64,000 bases of DNA from Eopsaltria australis (GCA_034509425.1 JAVTVJ010000230.1:1215501-1279500); one strand, 5' to 3'. Shown: positions 25,128 through 37,743, counted from the stretch's first letter. A program made the numbers and translations. The notes: generated by a model from the letters alone, not told the origin.

Positions 25128-28073
25128 TTACACAAATGCAGTGGCTGAAGATATCATTGATCCATGTTCATTGGCTGCTGCTACTGTTTCAATTGTTATT
25201 TGATATGGTAAAGGACAACAGACGGGGAAACGGTTTTGATCTGAAGCAACTGTTTCTAAGAAGATACCAGCAACTCTCACAATACATAACTTATAAAAAG
25301 TATTCTGTGCACTGAAAAGCACTAATCCCTAAAATTGTAACTATTTCTGAGTTTCTTAAAGTCATGGTTTGATCCATAAAGATGCTCAAGTTCACAGAAG
25401 ACATTTCAATTGAGGCCACTCAGTTTGCAATAAAAATGTGTGGGAATTTCCAGGTGGAGGGACTCTTCTACAAATTGAAAAAATGGCAAAAAATACTAAA
25501 TGTCCTTGAAACCATGAACTGGATATCATCAGTTAATGATTTAACATGGAAAGGGAATGACTGCTGCACTAGTCAGCGTTAAATGTTAAGGAGAGACCTT
25601 CAAAGATAATGAAAACTTATGGATACCTCTCTTTCTGAAAGCTAGTGGGAAATCATCACCAAACTTTTTTAAAATATATATTTGAAAATATCCTCTTTTC
25701 AATTACTTGTAAAGATACTCTTGGAGATAATGGTTTGGTATGTTGCAATTGTTATGTAGTGAGTGTTGCATGGTGTCATAAAATCCAGATGTCCACTTTT
25801 GAACACTTTTCTTTCCTGACTTTGTCCAGCTTTGACCACAAAACAAAGCTGAGTAGTTTTAGGGTTGCTTCAGATCATGTCAGCTGACAAGATGTTCAAA
25901 AGGTATCAGAGAGGCTATTCCTTTCAATCTTTCAGGGTGGGAAATGGACTGGGCTGGAAAAAGAACTGACTTTTCCATTTAGATTCTGCTCTTGTGCTCT
26001 CTCTTTACCAGCATGACTCGTCACTGACAGAGTAGGCAGTTTTTAGCAAGAAGGTGCAGGAAATTAAAGTTCAAGGAAAGCAGGAATGAAAAGTGAATGG
26101 AAAACAAATCTACAAAGGTTATTGAAGATACTACTGAATCCAGACAAACAGGATTTCATCTCATTGAATTTTATGTTTGATAGCAGGGATTCCCAAATTT
26201 ATTTCAGTCAGCTACTGTCACGAGCAGCACTAAATAAGAAGCAGATAAACTACTATCACTTCCTCTCTCATCTTACCTGAAAACTTTCTGCTGCATAACC
26301 TCACTCCGTCTGGCACAGAATACCAATACATGCCCTTAGCTAACTGCACAGATCACCTACCCCTACCTAATCTTTCCATACTGGTCTTGGCCATACAGCT
26401 TCATTCCAGATCCATAGGTTTTATTTCTTGTGAGGTTCCTGCAGGGGTTGCCAGTGCACCAGAACATGCACAGTGAATATACACATGCCAATAGAATAGA
26501 AGCCCCATGCCTGGCAAGCAGTTCCCACATCACCTGTACTATGCACATTCCCACTATGTGGGAATGAATTTCCACAGATTTGCCGGGGACACACAAAGAC
26601 AAATTCTCTTTTTTTGTGTGTGTCTCATTCCCACTGGCTTCTAGAGACAAAATGGGTTCAATACACACATTTCTGTCACATCAGAAAGTAACCCTAAATC
26701 GTGCTTTAAAGGATTTAGTTGGCATTATTTGGCTTGCCTCTGCAAAACTTTTGCATCTATCTTGAAACATTTCGCTTCATCTTTGCTGATAGTTTTACCA
26801 ACAAATCTAACATTGAAATGTATTGCCTCTGCATCTCATAAAGACTCTGGGCAATATAAAACAATCATTCTTTGGTATTTTTATTTACACTATTTTAGTA
26901 AAAACACATTTTTCCACTGCAGAATCTTCTGAATCTTCTGAAGTTGCACAGAACTTTAGTATTTTTTTTAAATTTGCTACAAATTCAGATAAATCCCTAC
27001 TGTTTTAATAATTAACATGTACTAACTATTTAAAGTATTTTTATACCCATAATATTTACAGCCAGAGGGGTCTTCACATACTGTGTCTTCCATTCTCAGT
27101 AATTCATTAAGAAAACATTATGATATAAAGAGGAATCTGCCTGGATATTGTGAGGTTTCCCATTTCTTGTTTATTGAACTGCTTAAGATGTCAGTGTTTA
27201 TGAAAAGGCTATTATTGTAGGAAACTAGCAATATAAGTCAAAGTATGTCATGGCAATAACAAAAATAAGACTGATGAAGTATCTAACTGTTTCAGTTCCT
27301 GCTCAGCAGAATATCACCAACTGCTTAATATACTCAGTTCATTTGATTAATTAGCTTCATAAATTAGTCCAAATGATCCTTTTATCTCTGTGGTATTAGC
27401 AACTTTCTGTTTTGAACATGTACTCTGCCTGCAAAAATAGTGACTACTTATTTAATAAGTCCACTCCTCACATAAGAGTTCACATCTTCAGAATCATATC
27501 TATTAACCCGTGAACAAACAAAAATAAGTAACTATTAAAAGACTATTTTTAGTCATGTCAGCCTTGCAGAGACAGTAGCTAAAGAAAATCAGGACAAATT
27601 CAACACATGCATTATGAAGAATTAGTTTTATAACACAAATGCAAACCCCAAATTGAATCATTCCAGGAGGAGAAGAATTTCCTGTATTCTGCCTACAAAA
27701 GATAAGGAGATTACCTGGCTATAAGTGAAAGCAGAGTTAGACCTACTGAAAGTGTTATTCATGATAATTATGCTTGAGCTAGAAAGCATTTGAGCCTGAA
27801 ATTCAGAGACCATTTGAGATTGCTGAAGAAGCAGTTCAGAAATTTGTCTTTGACATGTCATCTCTACAAATGTAATGGGGAATCACAGACAGAAAAAAAC
27901 AAAGAATCTGCTCCTATTTTAGCACTACATATTTCACAGTACTATTGAAGAATACAGGAAAGGCTGAAACATTATGAAAAAATAAATAATCTAGCCTTGC
28001 TGTACGTACTTACCATGTCACCAGTCAACGTTCTTTCTGCCAGCAGAAGTGAACTGAATTGTTGAACCAGCAT
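25128..28073 (-). CDS. Speculative four-exon minus-strand gene model
   Basis: Four exon-like segments join in phase on the minus strand: 28073-28014, 27861-27715, 26343-26277 and 25255 down to a TAA at 25130-25128. Each junction has GT-AG ends; the donors read ATG|GTAAGT, CAG|GTAATC and CAG|GTAAGA. The first ATG has A at -3 and lies in a segment (28014-28113) that is itself preceded by a strong pyrimidine-rich acceptor, and an upstream in-frame TAA makes this ATG the natural start. The product would be 133 residues: a glutamine/serine-rich helical-looking first half, then a part ending in PYQITIETVAAANEHGS, which loosely recalls the last strands of a fibronectin type III domain. An AATAAA lies about 120 bp after the stop. 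If the GTAAGT at 25131 is used instead, the frame continues into a further exon. I recognise no family. Splice-like signals are common by chance over 64 kb, so this needs transcript or protein-homology support; it could equally be a lncRNA or nothing. Confidence 0.2.
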
Positions 28074-28113
28074 GGTGATATTTTAATTCACGCTTCTTGT
28101 CCTGTTTGTCCCA

Positions 28114-29384
28114 CTATGAAAAAAATATTTACAGACCTATTTCACTATGCTTCACGTTTCTCTTTAAAAACTACTAACACTGCAGCTTTCAAAGAGCACA
28201 ACTTTCCCTTAATGGTCATGTAGAACAAGTATGAAACATCACTTCTGATCAGCTTTTTCAATCCTTTCCTGGGCACCAAAAAGCCCCAAACAACATGTCT
28301 TACTTGCCAGGTGCTAGAGTAACTCCCACTTTCTTTTCACAATCCATTGCTACTCAATACAATTGTGAAAGAAAACAAATTTCACTTCTTGTGGTAAGCT
28401 AGGGAATTATAGTTTGTAAAAAAACCTCACCTGCACAATAGGATGAAAACAGTTAGACTTTGAAAATCCTTTCAAATCAATAAAAAATAATTTGAAGAAT
28501 ACTTCCTAAGACCATATGTTACAATTCGTGCTTAAAATTACCCTTTTCATGTTGTTAGCTATAGGATGCACCAGAGTAATTTTCTATTAGCATGGAGTAC
28601 TCATTGTAGGGGTCTTTGATCTACCTGATTTCTATCTGATCTATCAAATTTCTAAGAAAGTGTTTGTTTACTGCATGGCTCCTCTGACAGCTAGGATCAT
28701 CTGTTAACATTACATGAATCCTTTCTGAGTATCAAATGCAAGAGATTTCAAGGATAATATTTTCAGTAACACCTTTTCTGTTTGGTATACAGCTTTATTG
28801 AATTCCAAATTCAGTGTGCATCTCTCGTCTCATCAAACTTGAAGGAAGCAGACATGAACCTGAGAAGTTTAGAACTGCACTGCTTGGGTTAATCATATGT
28901 TTATAAGCTTTAATGTGTCTGCTTTTATCAGACAGGCGTATTTTGTAAACCAAGTTACACACAGAATTGGAACTCTACCAAAAAATGTAATGTTTCAATA
29001 TCGTTATACTTTTCTCTGTACCCTACTGATTGAATTCCCTCTATCTGATAATCATACTGGACAACTTTTGCTGACTGTATTTTCTGATTTGTTGTGATTT
29101 TTGTTAGTGGGATCTTTTTTGGTTTTTAGTTTTGTTTTGTTTTTCATTACTAATCAGTTCTTCCAGAAGTGCTCTTGAAAGGAGCTATACACCACTGGAA
29201 GATCCATTGACATAACTCTAAATAATAAAGTGAGATAAACAGGTAGAATAAGGAAAAGAAAGAGTGAGGAAGATTTTAAAAAGAAACATGAAACCTCCTC
29301 TACAAATCCAATTCAGGTTGAAAGTGATGCCTTTTTCTGGTTTTAGGAAATAAAGGCTCAGACACGGTTAGAGGGTTGGGGGTT
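28114..29384. other. Unique non-coding DNA
   Basis: No gene or named repeat. A minus-strand segment at about 28314-28374 has a pyrimidine-rich acceptor and a GTAAGA donor around a short open frame, but its phase does not join to the exon-like segments below it. A T/G-rich run lies at about 29105-29150. Confidence 0.5.
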
Positions 29385-29705
29385 GTTTACCTCAGTATTT
29401 TAATAGGATCCCATTCGATGGCTTCTGCCGTCCAGGTAGAACGCTTTGCAAAAGCCCCGTCCCCCCAGTCGAGTGTACAATTAAAGACTCTACACATTAG
29501 CATATCTACCAGGAGGGCCCAATAAGGGGCCTGGGTGGGCTAACTTCTAGCTTACAGAATCTGTCCTACTAGGAGACCTTGAGGGCCCAGGAAAACAGGA
29601 TGTTTGGTCTTCTAACTCTATGTAGTTTCAGGGGTGTTTAGTCTACCGGCCTGCTAAACACCATGAAACCGGGCTAAATTATCACCTAAAGCATCACAAG
29701 TATGC
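29385..29705 (-). mobile_element. Probable ERV LTR fragment, antisense
   Basis: This stretch is more GC-rich than its surroundings. Read on the minus strand it has LTR-like traits: a late ATTAAA, a G-rich tract followed by TTTGCAAAGCGTTCTACC, a GGCAGAAGCCA word, and a possible end in GTAAACA (TGTTTAC at 29385 on the plus strand). It contains an imperfect hairpin at 29625-29669. I believe it is an endogenous retrovirus LTR of avian type, but I cannot name the family, and I see no target-site duplication to fix its borders. Confidence 0.45.
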
Positions 29706-29989
29706 ATGCTAATACTTGTGAATATAGGGAACAGTGTAAGAAGTATTCAGAAGAAAAGCAGAAAAATCCTTCAGGCATCAAAAGAGACCTCAGGATGTCT
29801 CCAGCCCAAACTTAAGCTCACAACAGAGACAGCTTTGAAGTCAGTTCAAGTTAAGCAGGGCTTCATCTGTTACATTTTGTGTATGATAGAAGAGCAGGCC
29901 TGGAAGGCCAGAGTGAGCCTCTTTCCTAGGCCCGGAGGTGACCATGGAAGCATATCCAGGTCACTAGAGATGGGCTAGGAGAGAGAGAA

Positions 29990-30322
29990 TTGTGTGTTTG
30001 TGGCCTTCTGGTCCTATTGAGAGTGAGGATTATAGCTTGTGACCTTATAGGGTATTGTTTACCTGTTATCATAATAGGTAAAAACTGTGAAATAGCCCAG
30101 GTAATTGGGGAACACTGTGATGAACCTTTTTCCTGTTTATATGATGCTATATCCTGTTTGTGTAATGGTATTTAAGGAATTTTCACTGCGTGATAGTTAC
30201 ATTTACACAAGAACCACTGCAATGTGGACACTGCTAGTAAAGATCTCTGCACAGTCTTTGCACGCTGTCTTCTTGTGTGAAGTCCGTGTGTCTGCCTAAT
30301 TACTGCATTCATCTAACTCAAC
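29990..30322 (+). mobile_element. Probable ERV LTR with short 3' internal remnant
   Basis: A purine-rich run (GGAGAGAGAG, about 29977-29986), like a retroviral polypurine tract, is followed by TGTGTGTTTGTGG, which would be the LTR start. A TATTTAAGG TATA-like box lies near 30167. A downstream R/U5-like part follows, with the words GCACGCTGTCTTC and GTGTGAAGTCC, and a TG-to-CA layout is possible up to about 30322. The roughly 280 bp before it (29706-29989) may be a remnant of the internal region, but no gag, pol or env reading frame is intact or recognisable. Orientation is opposite to the neighbouring LTR-like segment, so the two are unlikely to be one provirus. Confidence 0.5.
30168..30174 (+). 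promoter_or_regulatory. TATA-like box of the putative LTR
   Basis: ATTTAAG lies about 70 bp before the U5-like words of the plus-oriented LTR-like segment, a plausible place for a retroviral promoter. Its activity is unknown. Confidence 0.3.
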
Positions 30323-30330
30323 ATTAAAAA

Positions 30331-30660
30331 CTTCCACAGATGGAGACTGCCCAGTCTTTCTGCATAATCTATTCCAATGCCTGCCTGTTCTCAAGAGGAA
30401 ACAGTGTTCCCTTACATCCAGGCAGAAATTCTACTTTTTGTCTCCGATTTATGCCTATTGTTTTTCCCCCTCACCGCTGTCAACAGCCTGGCTCCATCCT
30501 GCTAGACCTCTGCTGTACTTGTCCCTGTTTACCAATGTCCTTCCTGTATTGGGGGACACAAAAATTGGACCTGGTATTCTTGATGTGCTCCTCATGTCCT
30601 GTAGTGCTAAAGACAGATAAATTCTAGTAATTCCCTGGAGTGATCCCCTTGCCTCCACTG
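30331..30660 (-). mobile_element. CR1 LINE fragment, antisense
   Basis: The plus strand shows the antisense CR1 pattern: CCACAGATGGAGACTGCCCA, a TTCCAATGCCTG word, a GCCTGGCTCCATCCTGCT word, and a degraded form of the stretch that normally reads tactggggagcccagaactgg. This corresponds to the 3' part of the CR1 reverse-transcriptase frame. The copy is strongly diverged, lacks the CR1 3' tail on its left side and has no open frame. It abuts the LTR-like segment, so the LTR may have been inserted into or beside it. Confidence 0.75.
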
Positions 30661-31439
30661 CCACATCTCTTCTAGTTTTTGAAAAGCAATTGAAAAGCTA
30701 ATAACAACAGCTCCTATTCACAGGTCTGCAGCAGAAGAGATGTTACAGGCAGGTGCCCTGCCTGGAAAATAAGTATTTCAAAGGATGGGAGAGGACTGTC
30801 ACCATGAATTCATTTTATAGAGACCATTTTATTTTTTGGTCAGAATTCTACATTGGAAAAAGGAGCAAATTCCACAAACACCCACATCTGCTGTAGAAGG
30901 GCTTGCTCCTCCACACTGCCTTTTTTTGTCCACCAGCTGAAGGGGACAGGCTTAGTGTGTAAGGCAGCTGCTCCAAAAGAAAGGGCCTGTTCCGGGCCAT
31001 CTTTACTGATAGTTAACCCTTTGCTTCTAACATTTCTGCAGCTTTTTAATATATGTCATTGTATTATAGAATTGATTTTTTTATTCTTTCTTTTCATTCT
31101 TCCCCAACACCTCTACTCCCTTCAGTTTCAGTAGATCGTGATTTTATAGTCAAAGAAAACCCTTAATAATAATCACTCAGAGAGATTTACCAAGGCAACC
31201 TGAAGGCTCCAATTCCCAAGTTGCATTGAATTTCTGAGGGAATTTGGCACCAAACTCCTCCAGGTTCTTTTTAAAAATGTCATTCTTAAATTAATATTGT
31301 GCAACTGAAAGTATTTGCTCTGAGTATTAAAAAAAACATTGATGTTCTGCTAGTTTAATTTTCTAAACATTTCTTGTCACAGACTGACTCAATAGCCACA
31401 TCAGGGTAAACCTAAGTGGAGTAAGAATAAGCTTCTCAT
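30661..31439. other. Unique non-coding DNA
   Basis: No gene or recognised repeat beyond possible decayed CR1 edges up to about 30690. Confidence 0.5.
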
Positions 31440-31900
31440 TCAGTCACACAGTGCACTCCTGCTTGATTGGAATGGATATTGTACATAATATGTCCCTGCA
31501 GATGTTTTCTCCAGTGGGGCACATTGAATTTCATTTAAATGCCAAGGCTCAAAATCTAAAACAATGTGACTTTAACAAAAAATCTGATGAGGAATTTGAT
31601 GAGAAAATGGCAAGAATTCCTGTGGCATTTGGGTAACAATTTCAAGCCTTCGTTTTAATAGAATAAACAGGATCATATTTCATTCAAAGCTGGCAATGAG
31701 ATGAGCTTTGGGTATTACATTGATATAAACCAATAAAGAATTTGCAAATTTGAAGCACTAATTAACAGACACAATATTAAATGAAAAAAGTTTGCTCCAG
31801 GGGCAAATATATTTTGAAGACTTTAAACTTTTATTAAAAGACAATTTTGAATAGCTTCTTCTGCATTTGACTATTTTGTTAGTTTCAAAGAGGGGGAGTC
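31440..31900. promoter_or_regulatory. Candidate conserved non-coding element
   Basis: This non-repetitive AT-rich block carries homeodomain-like CACTAATTAACAG (about 31757), TTTGCAAATTTG (about 31740) and ATTTCATTTAAATGCC (about 31529). It has one short open frame with no splice context (31451-31636). Its texture is like a vertebrate conserved element; no conservation data are available here. Confidence 0.25.
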
Positions 31901-33575
31901 TTGTGTTTTAAACTAGCATGTTTAATATAGTTAGAATATAAATGAATAAAATAACAGTTTCTCTTCTGCCTTTCTGAAATAATAACTCAATGTCATGTCA
32001 CTTCAAAAGAAGAATACCTCATAACTTGAACCTACACAGCCAAGAGTTGTGTAAAAGGATGTTAGTATTTTACCTACACTAAACCCCAACACTATTTCTA
32101 TTGAATTATTTTTTTAAAGTCTTATAATGCTGAATCTAAAAGCACTCATTTTTAGAACCTGACTGTACTATTATGAGAGCCCCAGTAAAAATGTATAAAC
32201 AACAAAAATTGGAACTTCTGGTTTACAGCTCACAGATGTAATAGTAAGAGGATTTTCTCTACCTAATTGCAATGCTGCACATAGTAGCCTTTTTGATACT
32301 ACAATATCCAAGACTTATGTATCTAAAGACTCATACTTCAGAAAATGGGAATGTCAGCTAGAATATTAAGGAACGAAATCTATGAGACTGACCTTCAGAT
32401 AGGATATTAGAGACCGTTTTTTGAAACAAGTGGTTATTTCATCCTAAGCATAATACCATCAAAATCTGCTGATGATAAAGTCACCTGCTCTGACAACTCA
32501 GCAGCTGTGCTTCACTTAAAAGCTGTCACATATTTAATTCATTAGCAAGCCAGCTACCTTCTTGCTTCAAGAAATTACGGATTTTTTTACTTCCAAATGT
32601 TAAGGTACTATTTTTTCTTTTACACTCTATGGGATAATTGTGCACCAGTATCTAATCCTATAATGGCAGGTCCGTAGTCCCTTACATCTTATCTTCGGTG
32701 ATGCTTCCATTTTTTCCAACCACTTTCATTTTTCTTGTCCTTAATACAGTTGATTGTAGTACCTTTTTTTTCTTTTTTATTTAAAGGAAAATTATGAGGT
32801 AAGTGTTTGGAAAGGTAATTGATCTGTAGTTTAGAGATAAAAGGCCTGATCTTTCCTTCTGATACTGAATGCGCATCAAAGTCAAGTTGAAGCACTTCAC
32901 ATGCACTGCTTAATGAAAACTTGTAGAAAATGGAATATAAAAAAAGTCATTAGCTATAAAAATAAATGACAGGAGGTTCTGCAACCTATTCACTGTCAAT
33001 TTGTGTATCACTTGGATTCAAAATCTATACAATTTACATACACACATCCAATACTGCCTAAGTTTTATGAACAACTATTCACAAAATCTCACGTGTTGTG
33101 TGTGTGTATACCCGTAACTCTGTATCTGAAAAATGCCCAGAATAATTCAGGACTAGGATCCAAAGTGGGGAAGTCTGTATATTTTTAGAGGGTAGAATAG
33201 AAAGCCCACACAAAAATAAATGGAAAAGCAGAATGAAATCTGTTCTCCCGCTGTACATCAATGCATAACTCAGAATTACAGGACATAACCCCACATTAAA
33301 CTAGTGATCTTTAATTTTCAAACAGAACATCCAAGCTTCCTTGCGCTTCTACCCCAAATTCAAAGTCTGGTTCAAAAACCAAGGGAGAACCATCTCCCTT
33401 GGAGGCATAAAGGCACTATAAATAATAATACGCATCCTCCATGACAGAAGTCAAAGCAGAAAGCTGGCCCCATGCAGATACAATCTGGATGGGAGAAGAA
33501 AAAGAGACTCCCTGTTCTATGTGTCATTCTGGGTGTGATCACACATGCTCCAAGACACGTGCAGAGCAGGATAGC
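31901..33575. other. Unique non-coding DNA
   Basis: No gene. There is a short GT-rich run near 33093-33106. Confidence 0.5.
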
Positions 33576-33805
33576 CACAGAATCACAGAACTGTAGAATG
33601 TGCTGAGTTGGAAGGGACCCATGAGAATCACCAAGTCCAACTCCTGGCCCTGCACAGGACACCCCAAGAGTCACACCCTGTGCCTCAGAGAATTGTCCAA
33701 ACGCTTCTTGAACTCAGACAGGCTTGGTGCTGTGACCACTGCCCTGGGGAGCTGTTCCAGTGCCCAACCACTCTCTGGGTTCCCTTAAACCTCTTCCTAT
33801 AGCCA
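33576..33805 (-). mobile_element. CR1 LINE 3' end, antisense
   Basis: This is a clear CR1 terminus. The left edge carries the reverse complement of the CR1 tail (AGAATCACAGAACTGTAGAAT), followed by GAGTTGGAAGGGACCC, TCCAACTCCTGGCCCTGCAC, AGGACACCCCAA and CTGTTCCAGTGCCCAACCAC. It covers the 3' UTR and the very end of the reverse-transcriptase region and is 5' truncated, as most CR1 copies are. Divergence looks moderate. The open frames seen across it on both strands are repeat-derived. Confidence 0.95.
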
Positions 33806-36800
33806 TGCCCACATAAGCTCACCACAGCAGTCACTGTGATTACACTGTTAATAAACATTATTTATTTGCTTAGAAAAAGAATGTGATGCGAACAAATGCT
33901 TCAGAAGCAGAGTGAAACACAAAGGCTGTTGTGCAGCTCTTCCACAATAACAAGGAACCATTAAAGAAATTACCTAATCACAAACCAAGAGAAAAAAAAT
34001 CAGGTATAGAGAACAATTACAATATGGACAAGTAAACACATGGATGCAGTAAGCTGGAGAGGGTTATTACACACTGTAGCTTCTCTGTGCTAATTCCACC
34101 ATTGTTACCACATTACTGAGGAATATGTTATCTTATATTTACCTGGAGCTAAGAGCAATCAAGCCAGCGGTTTGCAGCATGGTGCTGCTAGTTCATGTTT
34201 TTGCTTTATGGATGCAGTAACTTATTTGCCTACCCATCTCATTATAGAATAAATAACAGATCATTTCTCTATTAAAAGAAAATTCTGTATTAAAAGTTAT
34301 CTACTTCATATCCTTCTATACTCCCCACTGCACCTCACTGGTGAATGCAATTTTCCAAGGAAATCTATCATAGCTCTAATAGGTAAGATAGTTATTGATC
34401 TGTAAGTGGAATTATATATGAGTGAAGACATTTGCACCTGTACCTGTCACATTATAAGATGCTTCTGAGTAACTGATGGGAGGATTTAAGTATACTTATT
34501 GAAACTCCAATACAGTACTGAATCACTTAAAATACTACAGGAATGAGTGAAGGATCATGAACTGGAAAAACCAATTCAGCCTGCACACTGAGGGGTCTAA
34601 ATGTCCTAGGAGTACAGATGGAATACAGCTGCAGTGCTGTGAGTTGCTCAGCAATCTGCTTGTCAGTGACCACAAAAGCAAGTAAGGTATTCTGCTATGC
34701 TGAGAAAGGAAGAGGGAACATTACTAAAAATGCTAGTTCATTATCCAGCTCATCCCTTTATTATCCAAGGAAACAAAGTAACATAGACAAAACAAAATCA
34801 CAGACATTATGAAACAGAAAATGAAGTTTTGATGGAGAGGAGAAAAGTTTGCAACATTGCAGTAAGAGGGATCCCGAATCCAGCCCAAACAATCCAAGCA
34901 AAACCATACAGCACAGAACTGTGTCAATTCTGCCATAGTGCATCCAGTTTCACTCATGATTAACACTAAAACTTTAACACAGCTGGAGTACTTTACTGTA
35001 GAATGTAACACTGATCACAAATTTGAACCTTTAATTGTGAGTGAAACTTTTTAAATCCCATTTCATTTACATCAAAAAAAAATGACTCTAGCACAGCAGA
35101 GGAAAAAAACATATTTGTGAAGCAATTTCTGACAAACATGTCTGTAAATATTAGATCTTTCCAAATTAAAGCTGCAGTAAATAAGAGTGGATGTCACTTC
35201 CTCTATAAAACATCCACATGTTTTTATACTAAGTACTACTAGGTACTCTTCCACATATTAAACAGCCTTAACTATACCAAGCAAAAATTACAAAGATAGA
35301 CATTTTAAAACCACAAAACAGTATTTTAAAGGTAAATAAATAAACACTTTGTGTAACTTAATTCTGCCTGTAATCAGCTAGGTTGAGAGTCTGTCAGCAA
35401 TAAAAAACCAAATGGAATATTTAATCCAGAGAAGGGTAACTTCCACAGCTATGATAAGGTCTAGCAAAGAGACACCTATTTTGCAATGTCAGTAGGAATA
35501 TGAACATTTTATAAGGGTACATAAGAGTGGGCAAGATTCAGGTCTGGGATAAGATGAAATGTACTGATGCTATCAATTCTCATGTACTTTTCCGGAATAA
35601 GGGAGAGCTTTTCCCTAAACCAAGATTTATGAGTTCATGCTTTTCACTTTGATTACAATACTTTTAACCTGTTCTGAAAACCGCCAAACTAGATGAACCC
35701 TAAGGTTAGTATAAAAGGCCCTGAAACCTCAGTCTGAGCAATTCACCAGAGATGTGAATGTCTTAGCTGAAGAAAACACAGCATTTTAATTCTGGCAGAA
35801 TTTACTGACAACTTCTGAAACCAGCACTGCTGAAATCAACTGGTCAGCCCAAGAAGTGGATGTATTTGCTACTCAGTCACCTTTCTCTACTTTACATTCA
35901 AGCTAATAAATAATCTAAATTCTTATATTAGAATTTGTAGTCTTTAAAATATTTCCAAACACAGTATCCTAAATAAGAACAGTCTCAAGAAAGCCACTGA
36001 GGAAAAGGACAAATGTCATTGCATACTTTTGAAAGAAAAAAAAGCTTCAGGCTGTTTAAACATCTATGATTCTTGAGTAGCTGTTTGAATCTGGCAAAAC
36101 AAGGGCACTATGAATAACTCTCCTTTAAATACACAGCTTCAGCAAAACACTACTCTAGTTCATTCCCCCAAAGTAGCTTCCTTGGCATACCAAGCTACTG
36201 ATATAACAGAATAATTTATTACATAGTAATTGTAATTTATACCTCTTAAAATTCTTCACTTCTGAGATGCTGGCAGAAATTTTTAAGAAATATGTCCAAG
36301 AGAGCAATTCAGTAGCATGGCAGTTGAGCATCTTCAATGGCAGTTTGGCTGTTTCCCAGAGTCATTACAATAAGACAAGCAGACTACTAGAATCATCTCA
36401 TTCTAAGCAGCACAAACAAGTACAACTTCCCACCAGCAGGCAGCAGGATTTTCAAAAGAAGACGAAAGAATAGTCAAAAAGTTTTGGATATTAACAGAAT
36501 TGTGCTTACCTTAAACTTTCAATAATACCATATTAGAACCAGGTCAGGCTATTCAATTCCAGTTCAGCAAAGATTTTGTTTAATTTTCAAAAACTTTTAG
36601 TATTAATTTAATACTCTCTCTGAAGGCAGTGGGAACTGATAACAGGTTTCAGCATCAGAGTCAGACAAGCCTTGAGCAATTTTAGAAATCTGAGCTTAAA
36701 ACTGCCACTTTGGTCATTGTTCAATACATATTATATTCAAGTACACATGTACAAATGTTTCTTGACTTTTCGCACTTTCTCCTGAAACACATATATGAAT

Positions 36801-37743
36801 GCACAGACAGACACAACAAACGAAATTAAGACCTTAACTACTTAAGTGATTTCTATCTGTATGAATTTGTCTCATTCAAGAAAAACAAAACCAAAAAAAA
36901 AAGCCATGAAGAACAGTACATAAATTTATTTCTATCATTTTTTGTGTAACCTAGCAAACTTTGTAACCATGCACTTCAGAAAGTACATCTTTTTAACTTA
37001 CATACATCTCTGTTCTCTAACATTGTTCACATTTTCACAACTTGGAATGTAGTCTTTCAATAGCCCAAAAGAATAAATATGTCTGTTTATAAAACAGATA
37101 CAGTGCTAATTAAGCTAAGAAAATACTTAATGGGTTCCAGCACTGCTGCTGGGGTGGGACAGAATGTTTAGAATAAAGTTCCTATGAAGATTGCCCACTG
37201 ACTTGTCTTACAGAATAAAAAAGCTCTTCTCCTCCATGCTGGGATTCAGGCTCAGCTGTCTGAATTAGAAAATACATAAAATTCTATGTAAGTACATCAG
37301 AAGGTTTCTGAGAAAAGGAAAATGCTGTGTGTGTAACAAGCAGGCAATTCTTTGAAAAATACAAAATAGCCAAATACACACGATGTTATAGCTAGAGAAT
37401 GAAGCCATTGCCCAGTTAGAATACCTCACAGAAAAAGTAGCTTTAAAAAACCCCGTATTCCAGGTAATCAGTATCTAATGACCATTTAAGGAAAATCTTT
37501 CAACCTCTCAACTCTTTCAAAACTCATAATACTTAGAAATATGTAGAGCTCCACTTGCCAAACACTCCCTAGACTGTTTTGCTGTGGTTTGCATTTCAGG
37601 ATACAAATTTCTGAGTAAAGGGCCACTCTATGTCCCTCTTCTGTACTGCGTTGCAGTTCTCAGGCAGTAGTGATCTCTGTCCCTTTCCATACAACCTTCT
37701 GAGAATAGCAATGGGGCAATCCCAGATGCACACACAGACTAGG
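33806..37743. other. Unique AT-rich non-coding DNA
   Basis: No gene or named repeat. A minus-strand GTAAAT donor near 34138 follows a short frame starting with ATG, and a GTAAGC donor lies near 36511, but neither has a convincing acceptor and linked exon. Confidence 0.5.

Noticed and set aside
28314..28374. Extra minus-strand exon upstream of the four-exon model
   Set aside because: Good acceptor and GTAAGA donor, but it ends two bases into a codon and joining it to the next segment meets a stop, so it cannot be coding in that chain. It could only be 5' untranslated.
29706..29989. Endogenous retroviral env or pol remnant
   Set aside because: Position before a polypurine-like run suggests an internal region, but translation shows no recognisable retroviral motif.
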